Shown here one piece after another: positions 1 through 7,038 of a DNA stretch of 16,358 bases. The notes under the pieces are model-generated. The model made no database searches and had not been told where the DNA came from. It worked only from the letters and a program-made list of their open reading frames with translations. This DNA comes from Bacillota bacterium. Lineage in GTDB: Bacteria > Bacillota > Clostridia > Lachnospirales > Lachnospiraceae. The stretch is from NCBI GenBank assembly GCA_023450835.1, contig JAEXGM010000154.1, positions 1 to 16,358 of the forward strand. The letters are read 5' to 3'. The translations under genes and the position numbers were made by a program. The first letter of the stretch is position 1; every line of letters begins with the position of its first letter.

Positions 1-50
1 GTGAAAGAAAAGCACTTTCACTCGTGCGCAAAAAACGTACGCAGGAATGA
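1..50 (+). CDS. Possible 3' end of an upstream operon gene (partial)
   Basis: The third forward frame is open from the window edge to a TGA at 48-50, giving a basic tail that ends LVRKKRTQE. The TGA overlaps the GAGG (49-52) that serves the next gene, a common arrangement inside an operon. Sixteen codons are too few to identify a family. An inverted repeat GTGAAAG/CTTTCAC (1-7 and 15-21) lies in the same stretch, so it could instead be a non-coding leader. A sugar ABC permease or binding protein would suit the context, but nothing seen proves it. Confidence 0.3.
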   Translation, partial: ERKALSLVRKKRTQE

Positions 51-59
51 GGTAAAATT

Positions 60-2354
60 ATGGCAAAATCAGCAGATATTTATTATAAAGTAGACCCATG
101 GAAGGTTGTTGAGACAGGCTTTAATAAAGAGTATGCGGTTGTCTCAGAATCAATATTTTCCCTGGGAAATGAATATATGGGAACCAGAGGCAGCTTTGAC
201 GAAGGATACTCAGGAGACGGCCTTATTGGTAACTATTTCAACGGAATCTATGAAGGGGCAGATTTAGAGAAATCTGGCTACAAAGGAATAATAAGCAGAA
301 CAGAGTTCATTGTGAATTCTGCAGACTGGCTATATACAAGAATAGAAGCAGACGGAGAATATGCGGATCTTAATATCAGTACTTTTGAAGATTTTGAAAG
401 AGTACTTGATTTAAAGACCGGTATTTTGACCAGAAGCTATACATGGATTTTAAAGAGCGGTAAGAGAGTAAGATTGGAATTTGAACGGTTTCTTTCTATG
501 AAAGAAGCGGAAATAGCAGTTCAGACCATAAAGATAACACCGCTTAATTTTACCGGAGAAGTTGTTCTCTATTCCGGTATTGATTTTACACAGATTCATC
601 ATATGACCGGCAGGAGCATGTGGAATGTGGCAGATACTACCTCCCAAGAGGACAGTATCACTATGTTGGGCAATACCGTCAGTACGGATCAGTCCCTTTT
701 AGTAAGCTGCCGGTTTCAGTGCGAGTATGAAGAAAAATCGGATATCAGAGAAGATAAAAAGCTGGTAAGAAGATTCTTATTTAAAGCAGAAGAAGGAAAG
801 ACTCTGTCTTTCACAAAGATTATCCGCAATATCAGCAGAAAAGGAACCACCAGCCAGGAAAAAGATGCATTTCTAGGGAAATGTGCAGAGAATTCCAAAG
901 TACTTGCTGCTCTTGAGTTTGGGCAGTTAAAAGAAGATACTCTTAAATGGTGGGAGGATACCTGGAATGATTCTGATGTAGCTATTGAGGGAGATGAATT
1001 AAATCAGCAGGGTATTCGTTTTTGTATCTTCCAGATGCACCAGACCTACCATGGTGCCGATAAAGGAACTATCATCGGTGCGAAAGGTCTGACCGGTGAA
1101 GCATACAGCGGTAATACCTTTTGGGATACGGAAGCTTACTGTCTTCCCTTTTACATCTTCAATAATACGGAAGCTGCTAAACATCTGCTGGAATTCAGAT
1201 ATCTGACACTTCCCGAAGCAATGGAGAGAGCAGAGGCACTTGACTGCAAAGGCGCCTTCTATCCGATAGCTACCATTACAGGAAGAGAGTGCTGTTCTCT
1301 TTGGCAGCATGCAAGCCTGCAGCTTCAGGCTTCCACGGCAGTCGCTTACGGATACTGGCATTATGAGAATATAACCGGTGATGAAGAATTTATCTTTGAA
1401 AAAGGACTTCCTATATTAATAGAGCTGAGCAGAATGCTTGCTACCAGAGGAGACTGGAGTGCAGATAAGACTCGTTACGGTTTCTATGGAGTAATGGGCC
1501 CTGATGAATTCCAGATGATGGTAAACAATAACTGCTATACCAATTATATGGGAAAGAAGACCCTGGAGTATACTCTTGATGTACTTGGCAGATGTGAAAC
1601 GAAAGCTGCGGGTAAGTATCAGGAGATTATAAAAGACCGCGGCCTTACCGCAGAGGAAATAGAATATTTCCGTACTATTGCCGGGCATATGTACATTCCA
1701 TATGAGAAGGAAACAGGCATATTTGAACAGCACGAAGGATATTTTAACCTTCCTCATATCGATATTGATAAGATACCTATTGAAGAGTTCCCGCTGTATC
1801 ATCATTGGACTTATGACAGAATATACCGCAACGATATGTTAAAACAGCCAGATGTTCTGATGCTAATGCTGATGTATAACAGAGATTTTACGGATGCTCA
1901 GTTAAAGAGCAACTATGAATATTATGAACCCAGGTGTATACATGAGAGTTCTCTCTCCCCTTCCGTTCATTCAATCCTTGCTTCTCAGTTAAAGAAAGAA
2001 GAGGAAGCATATAAATTCTTTGGTTTCGCGACCAGAATGGATCTTGATAACTACAACAGAAATACAGGCGAAGGTCTTCATACTACTTCCATTGCAGCTG
2101 CCTGGATGAATATCGTCTACGGTTTTGGCGGCATGAGGTCTGACGGAAAAGAGCTTACCTTTGCTCCCGCCCTGCCAAAGGAATGGAAGAGTTATTCCTT
2201 TAAGATTCATTTTAAGGATGATGTTCTCTTTGTTTCGGTAGATAAAGATAATATGAAAATTTCCACCAAGAAGGGTTCTGGCATACAGGTTCTGATTTAT
2301 GAAAAGCCATATACTTTAGGGCAGGAAGAATTAGTAGTTCCTATTGCCCGTTAG
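60..2354 (+). CDS. GH65 family disaccharide phosphorylase (first copy)
   Basis: A cytoplasmic inverting glycoside phosphorylase of 764 aa, a normal length for GH65 (about 750-780). GH65 enzymes convert an alpha-glucosyl disaccharide plus phosphate into beta-glucose 1-phosphate and a free acceptor sugar. Visible landmarks are the N-terminal beta-sandwich (about 1-270), GLTGEAYSGNTFWDTE at 343-358, the general-acid motif GPDEF with Glu483, KQPDV at 595-599, and HESSLS at 628-633, the phosphate-binding segment of the family. There is no signal peptide. The acceptor loop (about 398-425, GAFYPIATITGRECCSLWQH) is unlike the one in the next gene, so the two probably differ in substrate. Start: GAGG at 49-52 is seven bases before the ATG. 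The gene ends 15 bases before the second GH65 gene, so the two are co-transcribed. Substrate (maltose, nigerose, kojibiose, trehalose or glucosyl-rhamnose) cannot be fixed from sequence alone. Confidence 0.93.
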   Translation: MAKSADIYYKVDPWKVVETGFNKEYAVVSESIFSLGNEYMGTRGSFDEGYSGDGLIGNYFNGIYEGADLEKSGYKGIISRTEFIVNSADWLYTRIEADGEYADLNISTFEDFERVLDLKTGILTRSYTWILKSGKRVRLEFERFLSMKEAEIAVQTIKITPLNFTGEVVLYSGIDFTQIHHMTGRSMWNVADTTSQEDSITMLGNTVSTDQSLLVSCRFQCEYEEKSDIREDKKLVRRFLFKAEEGKTLSFTKIIRNISRKGTTSQEKDAFLGKCAENSKVLAALEFGQLKEDTLKWWEDTWNDSDVAIEGDELNQQGIRFCIFQMHQTYHGADKGTIIGAKGLTGEAYSGNTFWDTEAYCLPFYIFNNTEAAKHLLEFRYLTLPEAMERAEALDCKGAFYPIATITGRECCSLWQHASLQLQASTAVAYGYWHYENITGDEEFIFEKGLPILIELSRMLATRGDWSADKTRYGFYGVMGPDEFQMMVNNNCYTNYMGKKTLEYTLDVLGRCETKAAGKYQEIIKDRGLTAEEIEYFRTIAGHMYIPYEKETGIFEQHEGYFNLPHIDIDKIPIEEFPLYHHWTYDRIYRNDMLKQPDVLMLMLMYNRDFTDAQLKSNYEYYEPRCIHESSLSPSVHSILASQLKKEEEAYKFFGFATRMDLDNYNRNTGEGLHTTSIAAAWMNIVYGFGGMRSDGKELTFAPALPKEWKSYSFKIHFKDDVLFVSVDKDNMKISTKKGSGIQVLIYEKPYTLGQEELVVPIAR

Positions 2355-2369
2355 GAAAGGACTTAGTTT

Positions 2370-4532
2370 ATGATTAACTGGAATATTGAAGAAAATGGAT
2401 TTGATGAAGAAAAAGCAACGGGACTTGGCAATAAATATTTAACAGGCAATGGCTATATGGGTATCAGAGGAACTCTGGAAGAGTTTAAGAAAGAGCAGTT
2501 TCCGGCGGTTAACCTTTCGGGCATCTATGACCAGGTGGGAAATGGATGGAGAGAACCTCTGAATGCACCTAACGGGCTTTTTACCAGGATTCTTGTGGAG
2601 GGTGAGGAATATGCCCTTCCGGAAAAGGAGAGTGTATCCCACAAGATGTCCCTGGACTACAGGCATGGAATCTTTCACAGACAGACCACCTTTCAGACCG
2701 TAAAGGGCAATGTGCTGCTTGAAACCGAGAGATTTGCCAGTATGGATGAGAAGCATCTTATCTGCCTTAAGTTTAAGATTACACCTTTCTTTGACGGAAG
2801 CCTTGAAGTGGTTACGGGAATTGACGGAGATGTCTGGGATATTAACGGACCTCATTACGATATCATCGAGGCTGTAGCCGAGGAAGAAGTTATCCGTACC
2901 CTGGGCATTACCCATGAGAACAAGGATGAAGTCATCGTATATGAAAGTCTGGCTGCAGCTTTTGAAACAGAAGAGAGCATTAAAGGCGATGACAGGAAGA
3001 TACTAAGACATCTTACCTTTAAGGCAAAAGAAAAAGAAGAATATGTTTTCTATAAATATATCAGCGTTTATACCTGTAAAGATTCAGAGACCTTTAAGAC
3101 GGAAGCAAAAGCCCTTGCAATACAGTCAAAAACAGAAGGCTATGATACCTTACTTTCCAGACACTGCAGTAAATGGGAAGAGCTATGGAAAGTCTCTGAG
3201 GTATTGATTGAAGGGGACGATGAGGCAATGGAAGCACTTAATTATTCCTTATATCACCTTCACTGTATCGCACCCAGACATTCAAAGAGTTTATCCATTG
3301 CCGCAAGAGGACTGTCCGGACAGACTTATAAGGGTGCTGTGTTCTGGGATACGGAAATGTTCATGTTAGACTTCTTCCTGTTTACAGAACCGGAAGTTGC
3401 CAAAACTCTGTTAAAATACCGAATTGATACCTTAGCAGGAGCGAAGAGAAAGGCAAAGAGCTACGGCTTTGACGGTGCCTTTTACGCCTGGGAGAGCCAG
3501 GAAGGCGGCTATGATGCCTGCTCGGATTACAATGTAACAGATGTATTTACCGGACGCCCTATGAGAACATTTTTTAAGGATAAGCAAATACATATATCGG
3601 CGGCAGTCGCTTACGGTATTATGCGGTATGTTCAGTTTACCGGAAAAGATGACCTGCTAAAGGAGGGCGGAGCAGAGGCTATTATTGAATGTGCCAAGTT
3701 CTACTATAGTCTTTTAGCAAAAAGAGTAAATAAGGACTGCTATGAGTTATGGGATGTTATCGGCCCGGATGAATACCATGAAAGAGTCAATAACAACGCT
3801 TATACCAATCGTATGGCAAAGTTCACTCTGGATGCGGCTGTCAGAACGCTGGAGGAGTATGCTGATAAAGAGAATGCAGACAATAAAGAACTCCATGAGA
3901 AATTAGCAGATGCGGCAAAACATTTATATATACCGGCTCCGGACGAAGAGACCGGTGTAATAGAGCAATTTGATGGATATGAACAATTGGAAGAAGTGAC
4001 CGTAGCCGAGGTAAAGGGAAGACTCCTTCATGAAAAGGAATATTGGGGAGGAGCTTATGGCGTTGCTTCTCATACCAAAGTAATAAAGCAGGCAGATGTT
4101 GTAACCATGGTAAACCTGTTCTCCAATGAGTATGAAAAAGATACCCTTTATAAGAACTGGTCCTACTATGAACCAAGAACAGAGCACGGTTCTTCCTTAA
4201 GCGCCTGTATGTATTCCATGCTTGCCTGCAAATGTGACATGGCAGAGAAAGCATATCCTTTCTTTATCAAATCCGCAAAAGCTGATCTGGTGGATGGCGG
4301 AAAGCAGTGGGCAGGACTTATCTATATCGGAGGTACACATCCCGCTGCCAGCGGAGGCGCCTACATGACTGCGGTAGAAGGTTTTGGCGGAATCCATATT
4401 GAAAACGGTGTTTTAAAGGCCGAATCAAAACTGCCGGAAGGCTGGAACAAACTCTCCTTTAAGATTCATTATTTAGGAGACTTATATCAGGTAACTGTCA
4501 CAAGGGAAGAAGCAAAAGTTGAAAAATTATAA
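2370..4532 (+). CDS. GH65 family disaccharide phosphorylase (second copy)
   Basis: A second, clearly diverged GH65 phosphorylase of 720 aa, cytoplasmic, with the same chemistry of releasing beta-glucose 1-phosphate. It shows GNGYMGIRG near the N-terminus (26-34), RGLSGQTYKGAVFWDTEMF (313-331), the general-acid motif GPDEYHERVNNNAYTN with Glu468, KQADVV (572-577) and the phosphate-site segment HGSSLS (605-610). The acceptor loop is much longer than in the first copy: YAWESQEGG (372-380) continues through DVFTGRPMRT to KDKQIHIS. That is the region known to set specificity in this family. The ribosome site AAAGGA (2356-2361) is eight bases before the ATG. Characterised GH65 enzymes of C. phytofermentans include nigerose and glucosyl-rhamnose phosphorylases, so either type is possible; I do not assign one. 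No clear intrinsic terminator follows the stop. Confidence 0.93.
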   Translation: MINWNIEENGFDEEKATGLGNKYLTGNGYMGIRGTLEEFKKEQFPAVNLSGIYDQVGNGWREPLNAPNGLFTRILVEGEEYALPEKESVSHKMSLDYRHGIFHRQTTFQTVKGNVLLETERFASMDEKHLICLKFKITPFFDGSLEVVTGIDGDVWDINGPHYDIIEAVAEEEVIRTLGITHENKDEVIVYESLAAAFETEESIKGDDRKILRHLTFKAKEKEEYVFYKYISVYTCKDSETFKTEAKALAIQSKTEGYDTLLSRHCSKWEELWKVSEVLIEGDDEAMEALNYSLYHLHCIAPRHSKSLSIAARGLSGQTYKGAVFWDTEMFMLDFFLFTEPEVAKTLLKYRIDTLAGAKRKAKSYGFDGAFYAWESQEGGYDACSDYNVTDVFTGRPMRTFFKDKQIHISAAVAYGIMRYVQFTGKDDLLKEGGAEAIIECAKFYYSLLAKRVNKDCYELWDVIGPDEYHERVNNNAYTNRMAKFTLDAAVRTLEEYADKENADNKELHEKLADAAKHLYIPAPDEETGVIEQFDGYEQLEEVTVAEVKGRLLHEKEYWGGAYGVASHTKVIKQADVVTMVNLFSNEYEKDTLYKNWSYYEPRTEHGSSLSACMYSMLACKCDMAEKAYPFFIKSAKADLVDGGKQWAGLIYIGGTHPAASGGAYMTAVEGFGGIHIENGVLKAESKLPEGWNKLSFKIHYLGDLYQVTVTREEAKVEKL

Positions 4533-4659
4533 CTGATATATCGCTTTTCATTACATGCTCTAAATAAATTCAATGTTTTCAACGTTTTTTACAATAATAA
4601 GACCCGGATAATTACAAGATGCAATACCAGATACCAATAATCAGATTTTAGCATTATCG
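4533..4659. other. Intergenic stretch after the GH65 operon
   Basis: This AT-rich stretch follows the second GH65 stop codon. There is a TTTTTT run near 4585-4590, but no convincing GC stem stands before it, so I cannot call an intrinsic terminator. No open frame with a ribosome site was found. The large palindrome begins at its right end. Confidence 0.5.
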
Positions 4660-4982
4660 CAGTTCAGCATTGTAATTACTACATGGAAAATTCTATGGCA
4701 ATACACAGATAGCAGATGGTTCCATTCAGGCATTTTCCATTGAGGAGTTTCGTATGACACTTAAATGGCAGCCGTTATTCCTAGGTTAAATTACGCCATG
4801 TCTGAGCTCCCAGCACTACACCCCCAGTAAAACCGGAAGCGAGTTTGGCATAATTTAACCTTCCAGGAATAACGGCTGGCATTTTAGTGGAATTCGAAAC
4901 TCCGAACAGGAAAATGAATGAATGGAACCATCTGCTATCGTCCGTCCTTCATTCCACTGTTTTCCACACAACCCCTGAACTG
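4660..4982. repeat. Long imperfect palindrome (about 320 bp), candidate structured RNA or MITE-like element
   Basis: Between the convergent GH65 and lacI genes the two halves are reverse complements of each other along almost their whole length. Paired blocks from outside in: CAGTTCAG 4660-4667 with 4975-4982; TGGAAAA 4684-4690 with 4960-4966; a perfect 21-bp block 4708-4728 with 4919-4939; CATTTTCC 4731-4738 with 4909-4916; GGAGTTTCG 4744-4752 with 4895-4903; 19 bp with one mismatch 4764-4782 with 4865-4883; 16 bp with one mismatch 4783-4798 with 4846-4861. The apex carries a weaker extension. In the 4783-4798 block the mismatch is C-A on the plus strand and would be G-U in a minus-strand transcript, a slight hint of minus-strand transcription. 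No transposase and no obvious target-site duplication were seen. Confidence 0.85.
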
Positions 4983-5010
4983 TAACTTAGAATTAAATAA
5001 AGACATGGCA

Positions 5011-5038
5011 AAGGGGATGCATGATTTCACATCCCCTT
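5011..5038 (-). terminator. Hairpin just after lacI, probable terminator
   Basis: AAGGGGATG (5011-5019) is perfectly complementary to CATCCCCTT (5030-5038), with a 10-base loop, and begins five bases beyond the lacI stop codon on the minus strand. The following bases in that direction are only moderately T-rich (TGCCATGTCTTTATTT), so termination may be inefficient or assisted by the large palindrome further on. Confidence 0.55.
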
Positions 5039-5042
5039 CTGA

Positions 5043-6059
5043 TTAATTATAAAGTGATTTTACGCTTTGACGTTCTACCAGATGTATTGGCAGAATGACT
5101 TCTCGGTTGAGAATAGGCTTGTTATCCAGCTTATCCATCAGGAAATAAACGGCTAATTTACCCTTTAAGGGAGCATCCTGATGAATGGTAGTAATGGTAG
5201 GGCTGGTCAGCTGACAGAGATTAATATCATCGAAGCCCATAACAGAGATATCTTCAGGAACTTTCTTGCCGGCGGCGTTAAGACCTGCCATAATACCGGC
5301 AGCCAGAATATCTGCGGTTGCAAAGACTGCGGTAATATCTTTTCTTGCGGCTAGTTTCGTTCCAAGAGCTATGGTCGTAGCCGTATCAAGTTCCTGTTCG
5401 AAGACAAGATTCTGACGAAAAGGAATGGAAGCTTCCTTTAAGGCATCCTTGTATCCTTGAAAACGTTCGTATACAACGCCCTTTTCCTTAATACTTGGTG
5501 ATGCAAAGGCTATATTTTTATGACCCTTATCCAGTAAATACCTGGTTGCGGTATAGCCGCCTTCATAATCTTCCAAGCCTACGTTGCAGATATTAGGATG
5601 GGATACGTAACTATCGATTAACACTACCGGAATCTTAAGACTTGTCAGGGCCTCAAAAAACTCATCCTGGAATACACCGGTACAGAATAAGCCGTCAACA
5701 TTCCAGTTGTGTAAAAAGTTTATCAAATCAGAAGTGGTCTCTACTGTACGAAGCATTAAGTAATAACCATTTTCTCTTAAGGTCTTTTCAATGGAACCGA
5801 TAAAAGCGGAGTGAAAGGGGTCTTCTACGATACTTTCTTTTTTATTGGAAGCAAGGTGGCTGATCATTCCGATAACTTTGGAAGAGCTGGATACCAGGGA
5901 GCGAGCGGACATATTCGGAACATAACCCAGTTTATCTATGGCTTCGTTAATGCGGGTAATTGTTTCTGCCGATACACGGCCTGTCTTTCCATGTATTACA
6001 TTGGAGACAGTAGTACAGCTTACCCCTACAGCCTGTGCAATATCTTTAATGGTGGTCAT
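5043..6059 (-). CDS. LacI/GalR-family transcriptional repressor
   Basis: A DNA-binding sugar-responsive regulator of 338 aa. The N-terminus TTIKDIAQAVGVSCTTVSNVIHG is the classic LacI helix-turn-helix, followed by the hinge segment YVPNMSARSL and a periplasmic-binding-protein-like effector domain ending with GFDDINLCQLTSPTITTIHQD, the usual C-terminal signature. Start choice: AGGA (6068-6071) is eight bases before the ATG at 6059 but only two before the ATG at 6065, so MTTIKDIAQ is preferred over MKMTTIKDIAQ. It is convergent with the GH65 genes and divergent from the mutase operon, and a palindrome lies directly upstream. It probably controls one or both sugar operons and itself; the effector is unknown and could be an alpha-glucosyl disaccharide or a sugar phosphate. 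Confidence 0.93.
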   Translation of the reverse strand: MTTIKDIAQAVGVSCTTVSNVIHGKTGRVSAETITRINEAIDKLGYVPNMSARSLVSSSSKVIGMISHLASNKKESIVEDPFHSAFIGSIEKTLRENGYYLMLRTVETTSDLINFLHNWNVDGLFCTGVFQDEFFEALTSLKIPVVLIDSYVSHPNICNVGLEDYEGGYTATRYLLDKGHKNIAFASPSIKEKGVVYERFQGYKDALKEASIPFRQNLVFEQELDTATTIALGTKLAARKDITAVFATADILAAGIMAGLNAAGKKVPEDISVMGFDDINLCQLTSPTITTIHQDAPLKGKLAVYFLMDKLDNKPILNREVILPIHLVERQSVKSLYN

Positions 6060-6082
6060 TTTCATGTTCCTTTCTTTCGAAG

Positions 6083-6113
6083 GTTTAATGTTAAACTAGT
6101 AAATAGTTTAACA
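6083..6113. promoter_or_regulatory. Candidate LacI-family operator in the divergent region
   Basis: TGTTAAACT (6089-6097) and AGTTTAACA (6105-6113) are perfect inverted repeats separated by seven bases. A third half-site, GTTTAA at 6083-6088, forms a second palindrome with TTAAAC at 6091-6096. The cluster sits 24-54 bases before the repressor start, where autoregulation is common in this family. The assignment is by position and symmetry only. Confidence 0.5.
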
Positions 6114-6141
6114 TAATTCATGAAAAATGTACAGATTAAAT

Positions 6142-6182
6142 AAAAAAGGCAGTTTTATACAGTTGATTTACAGTAAACTGCC
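6142..6182 (-). terminator. Rho-independent terminator on the minus strand upstream of lacI
   Basis: Read on the minus strand, GGCAGTTT (6182-6175) pairs with AAACTGCC (6155-6148) and is followed at once by TTTTTT (6147-6142) and then ATTT. This is a full intrinsic terminator, yet no minus-strand gene lies to its right. It either ends an antisense or leader transcript or acts as an attenuator in the lacI leader. On the plus strand there is no T run after the stem. Confidence 0.6.
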
Positions 6183-6207
6183 AGAAATACTTAAATGGAA
6201 ATTAAAA

Positions 6208-6289
6208 CGGCACTGGTAACAGGAATGCCGGAAATAGAAAGATAGAAAGGATGCCGCAATGGAGTTTTAAGGCCCGTTTTCTTGCGGCA
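6208..6289 (+). promoter_or_regulatory. Hairpin-rich leader of the beta-phosphoglucomutase gene
   Basis: CGGCA/TGCCG (6208-6212 with 6226-6230) forms a short hairpin, and TGCCGCAA/TTGCGGCA (6252-6259 with 6282-6289) forms an 8-bp stem ending three bases before the weak GGTG ribosome site. The TGCCG of the first hairpin could alternatively pair with CGGCA at 6285-6289. A role in regulating pgmB translation is inference. Confidence 0.35.
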
Positions 6290-6300
6290 ATGGTGTAAAA

Positions 6301-6951
6301 ATGATAAGAGGTGTAATTTTTGATTTGGATGGAGTTTTAGTCTCCACAGACGAAATGCATTTTAAAGCATGGAAGATGTTGGCTGAGGAGCTGGGCATTG
6401 ATAAATTTTCAAAGGAGGATAATAAAAAGCAAAAAGGTGTAAGCAGAATGGAATCTCTGGAAGTAGTTCTCAGCAAGGGCAGTAAAATCTATACTGTGGC
6501 TGAAAAGGAAGAGCTGGCAGAGAGAAAAAACAATTACTATAAGGACCTTTTGACAGAATTGGATGAAAGTGCAATACTTCCGGGAGTGGTAGAATGTCTG
6601 CAGATGTTAAGGGGTAAGGGAATCTTAATAGGAATTGGTTCTGTAAGTAAGAATGCGCCGCTTATTTTAACAAAAACAGGGCTGATGGAATATGTAGATA
6701 AAGTCAGCTGCGGTCTGGATATTACAAAGTCAAAGCCGGACCCGGAGGTATTTGAAGTAGCAGCAAACAAGCTGGAGTTAAAATATGAAGAGTGTCTGGT
6801 AGTGGAAGACTCCTTTGCAGGCATTGTGGCAGGAAAGGCAGCCCATATGAAGACTCTTGGAGTTGGTTCGGAATATGAACAGCTTCGTGCAGATTATGAG
6901 GCAACGGGCCTTGATGCGGATATTGATTGGGAGAAGATATTGGAGGAGTAA
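6301..6951 (+). CDS. pgmB: Beta-phosphoglucomutase
   Basis: A HAD-superfamily mutase of 216 aa that interconverts beta-glucose 1-phosphate and glucose 6-phosphate in the cytoplasm, completing the GH65 phosphorolysis route. Residues match those of the well-studied Lactococcus lactis enzyme at the same numbers: nucleophile Asp8 and acid/base Asp10 in FDLDGVLVST, Thr16, Arg49, Ser114 in GIGS, Lys145 in SKPDPE, and Glu169-Asp170 in VVEDS. The cap domain lies between about residues 15 and 90. The length is typical. The ribosome site is weak (GGTG at 6292-6295) and lies just after a stable hairpin, so translation may be tuned. It is the first gene of a plus-strand operon divergent from the LacI-type regulator. 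Confidence 0.95.
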   Translation: MIRGVIFDLDGVLVSTDEMHFKAWKMLAEELGIDKFSKEDNKKQKGVSRMESLEVVLSKGSKIYTVAEKEELAERKNNYYKDLLTELDESAILPGVVECLQMLRGKGILIGIGSVSKNAPLILTKTGLMEYVDKVSCGLDITKSKPDPEVFEVAANKLELKYEECLVVEDSFAGIVAGKAAHMKTLGVGSEYEQLRADYEATGLDADIDWEKILEE

Positions 6952-6962
6952 GGGAAACTCAG

Positions 6963-7026
6963 AGCTGAAAGAAAATAATAAGGAGAAGGGAAGCCACAAA
7001 ATTCTTCTTTCAGCTTTTTTTGTGGC
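6963..7026 (+). terminator. Intrinsic terminator with competing hairpin (possible attenuator)
   Basis: AGCTGAAAGAA (6963-6973) pairs perfectly over 11 bp with TTCTTTCAGCT (7005-7015), and TTTTTT follows (7016-7021). A second stem, GCCACAAAA (6993-7001) with TTTTGTGGC (7018-7026), uses the T tract itself and cannot form fully at the same time as transcription stops there. The element lies between pgmB and the beta-helix gene, so it may set their relative expression. An unused AAGGAG sits in the loop (6980-6985). Confidence 0.7.
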
Positions 7027-7038
7027 ATGGGGTAAAAC

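Noticed and set aside
4660..4982. Classical insertion sequence
   Set aside because: No transposase frame and no clear target-site duplication are present; only the palindromic structure can be supported.
4660..4982. CRISPR array
   Set aside because: The repeats are inverted, not regularly spaced direct repeats, and no cas gene is present.
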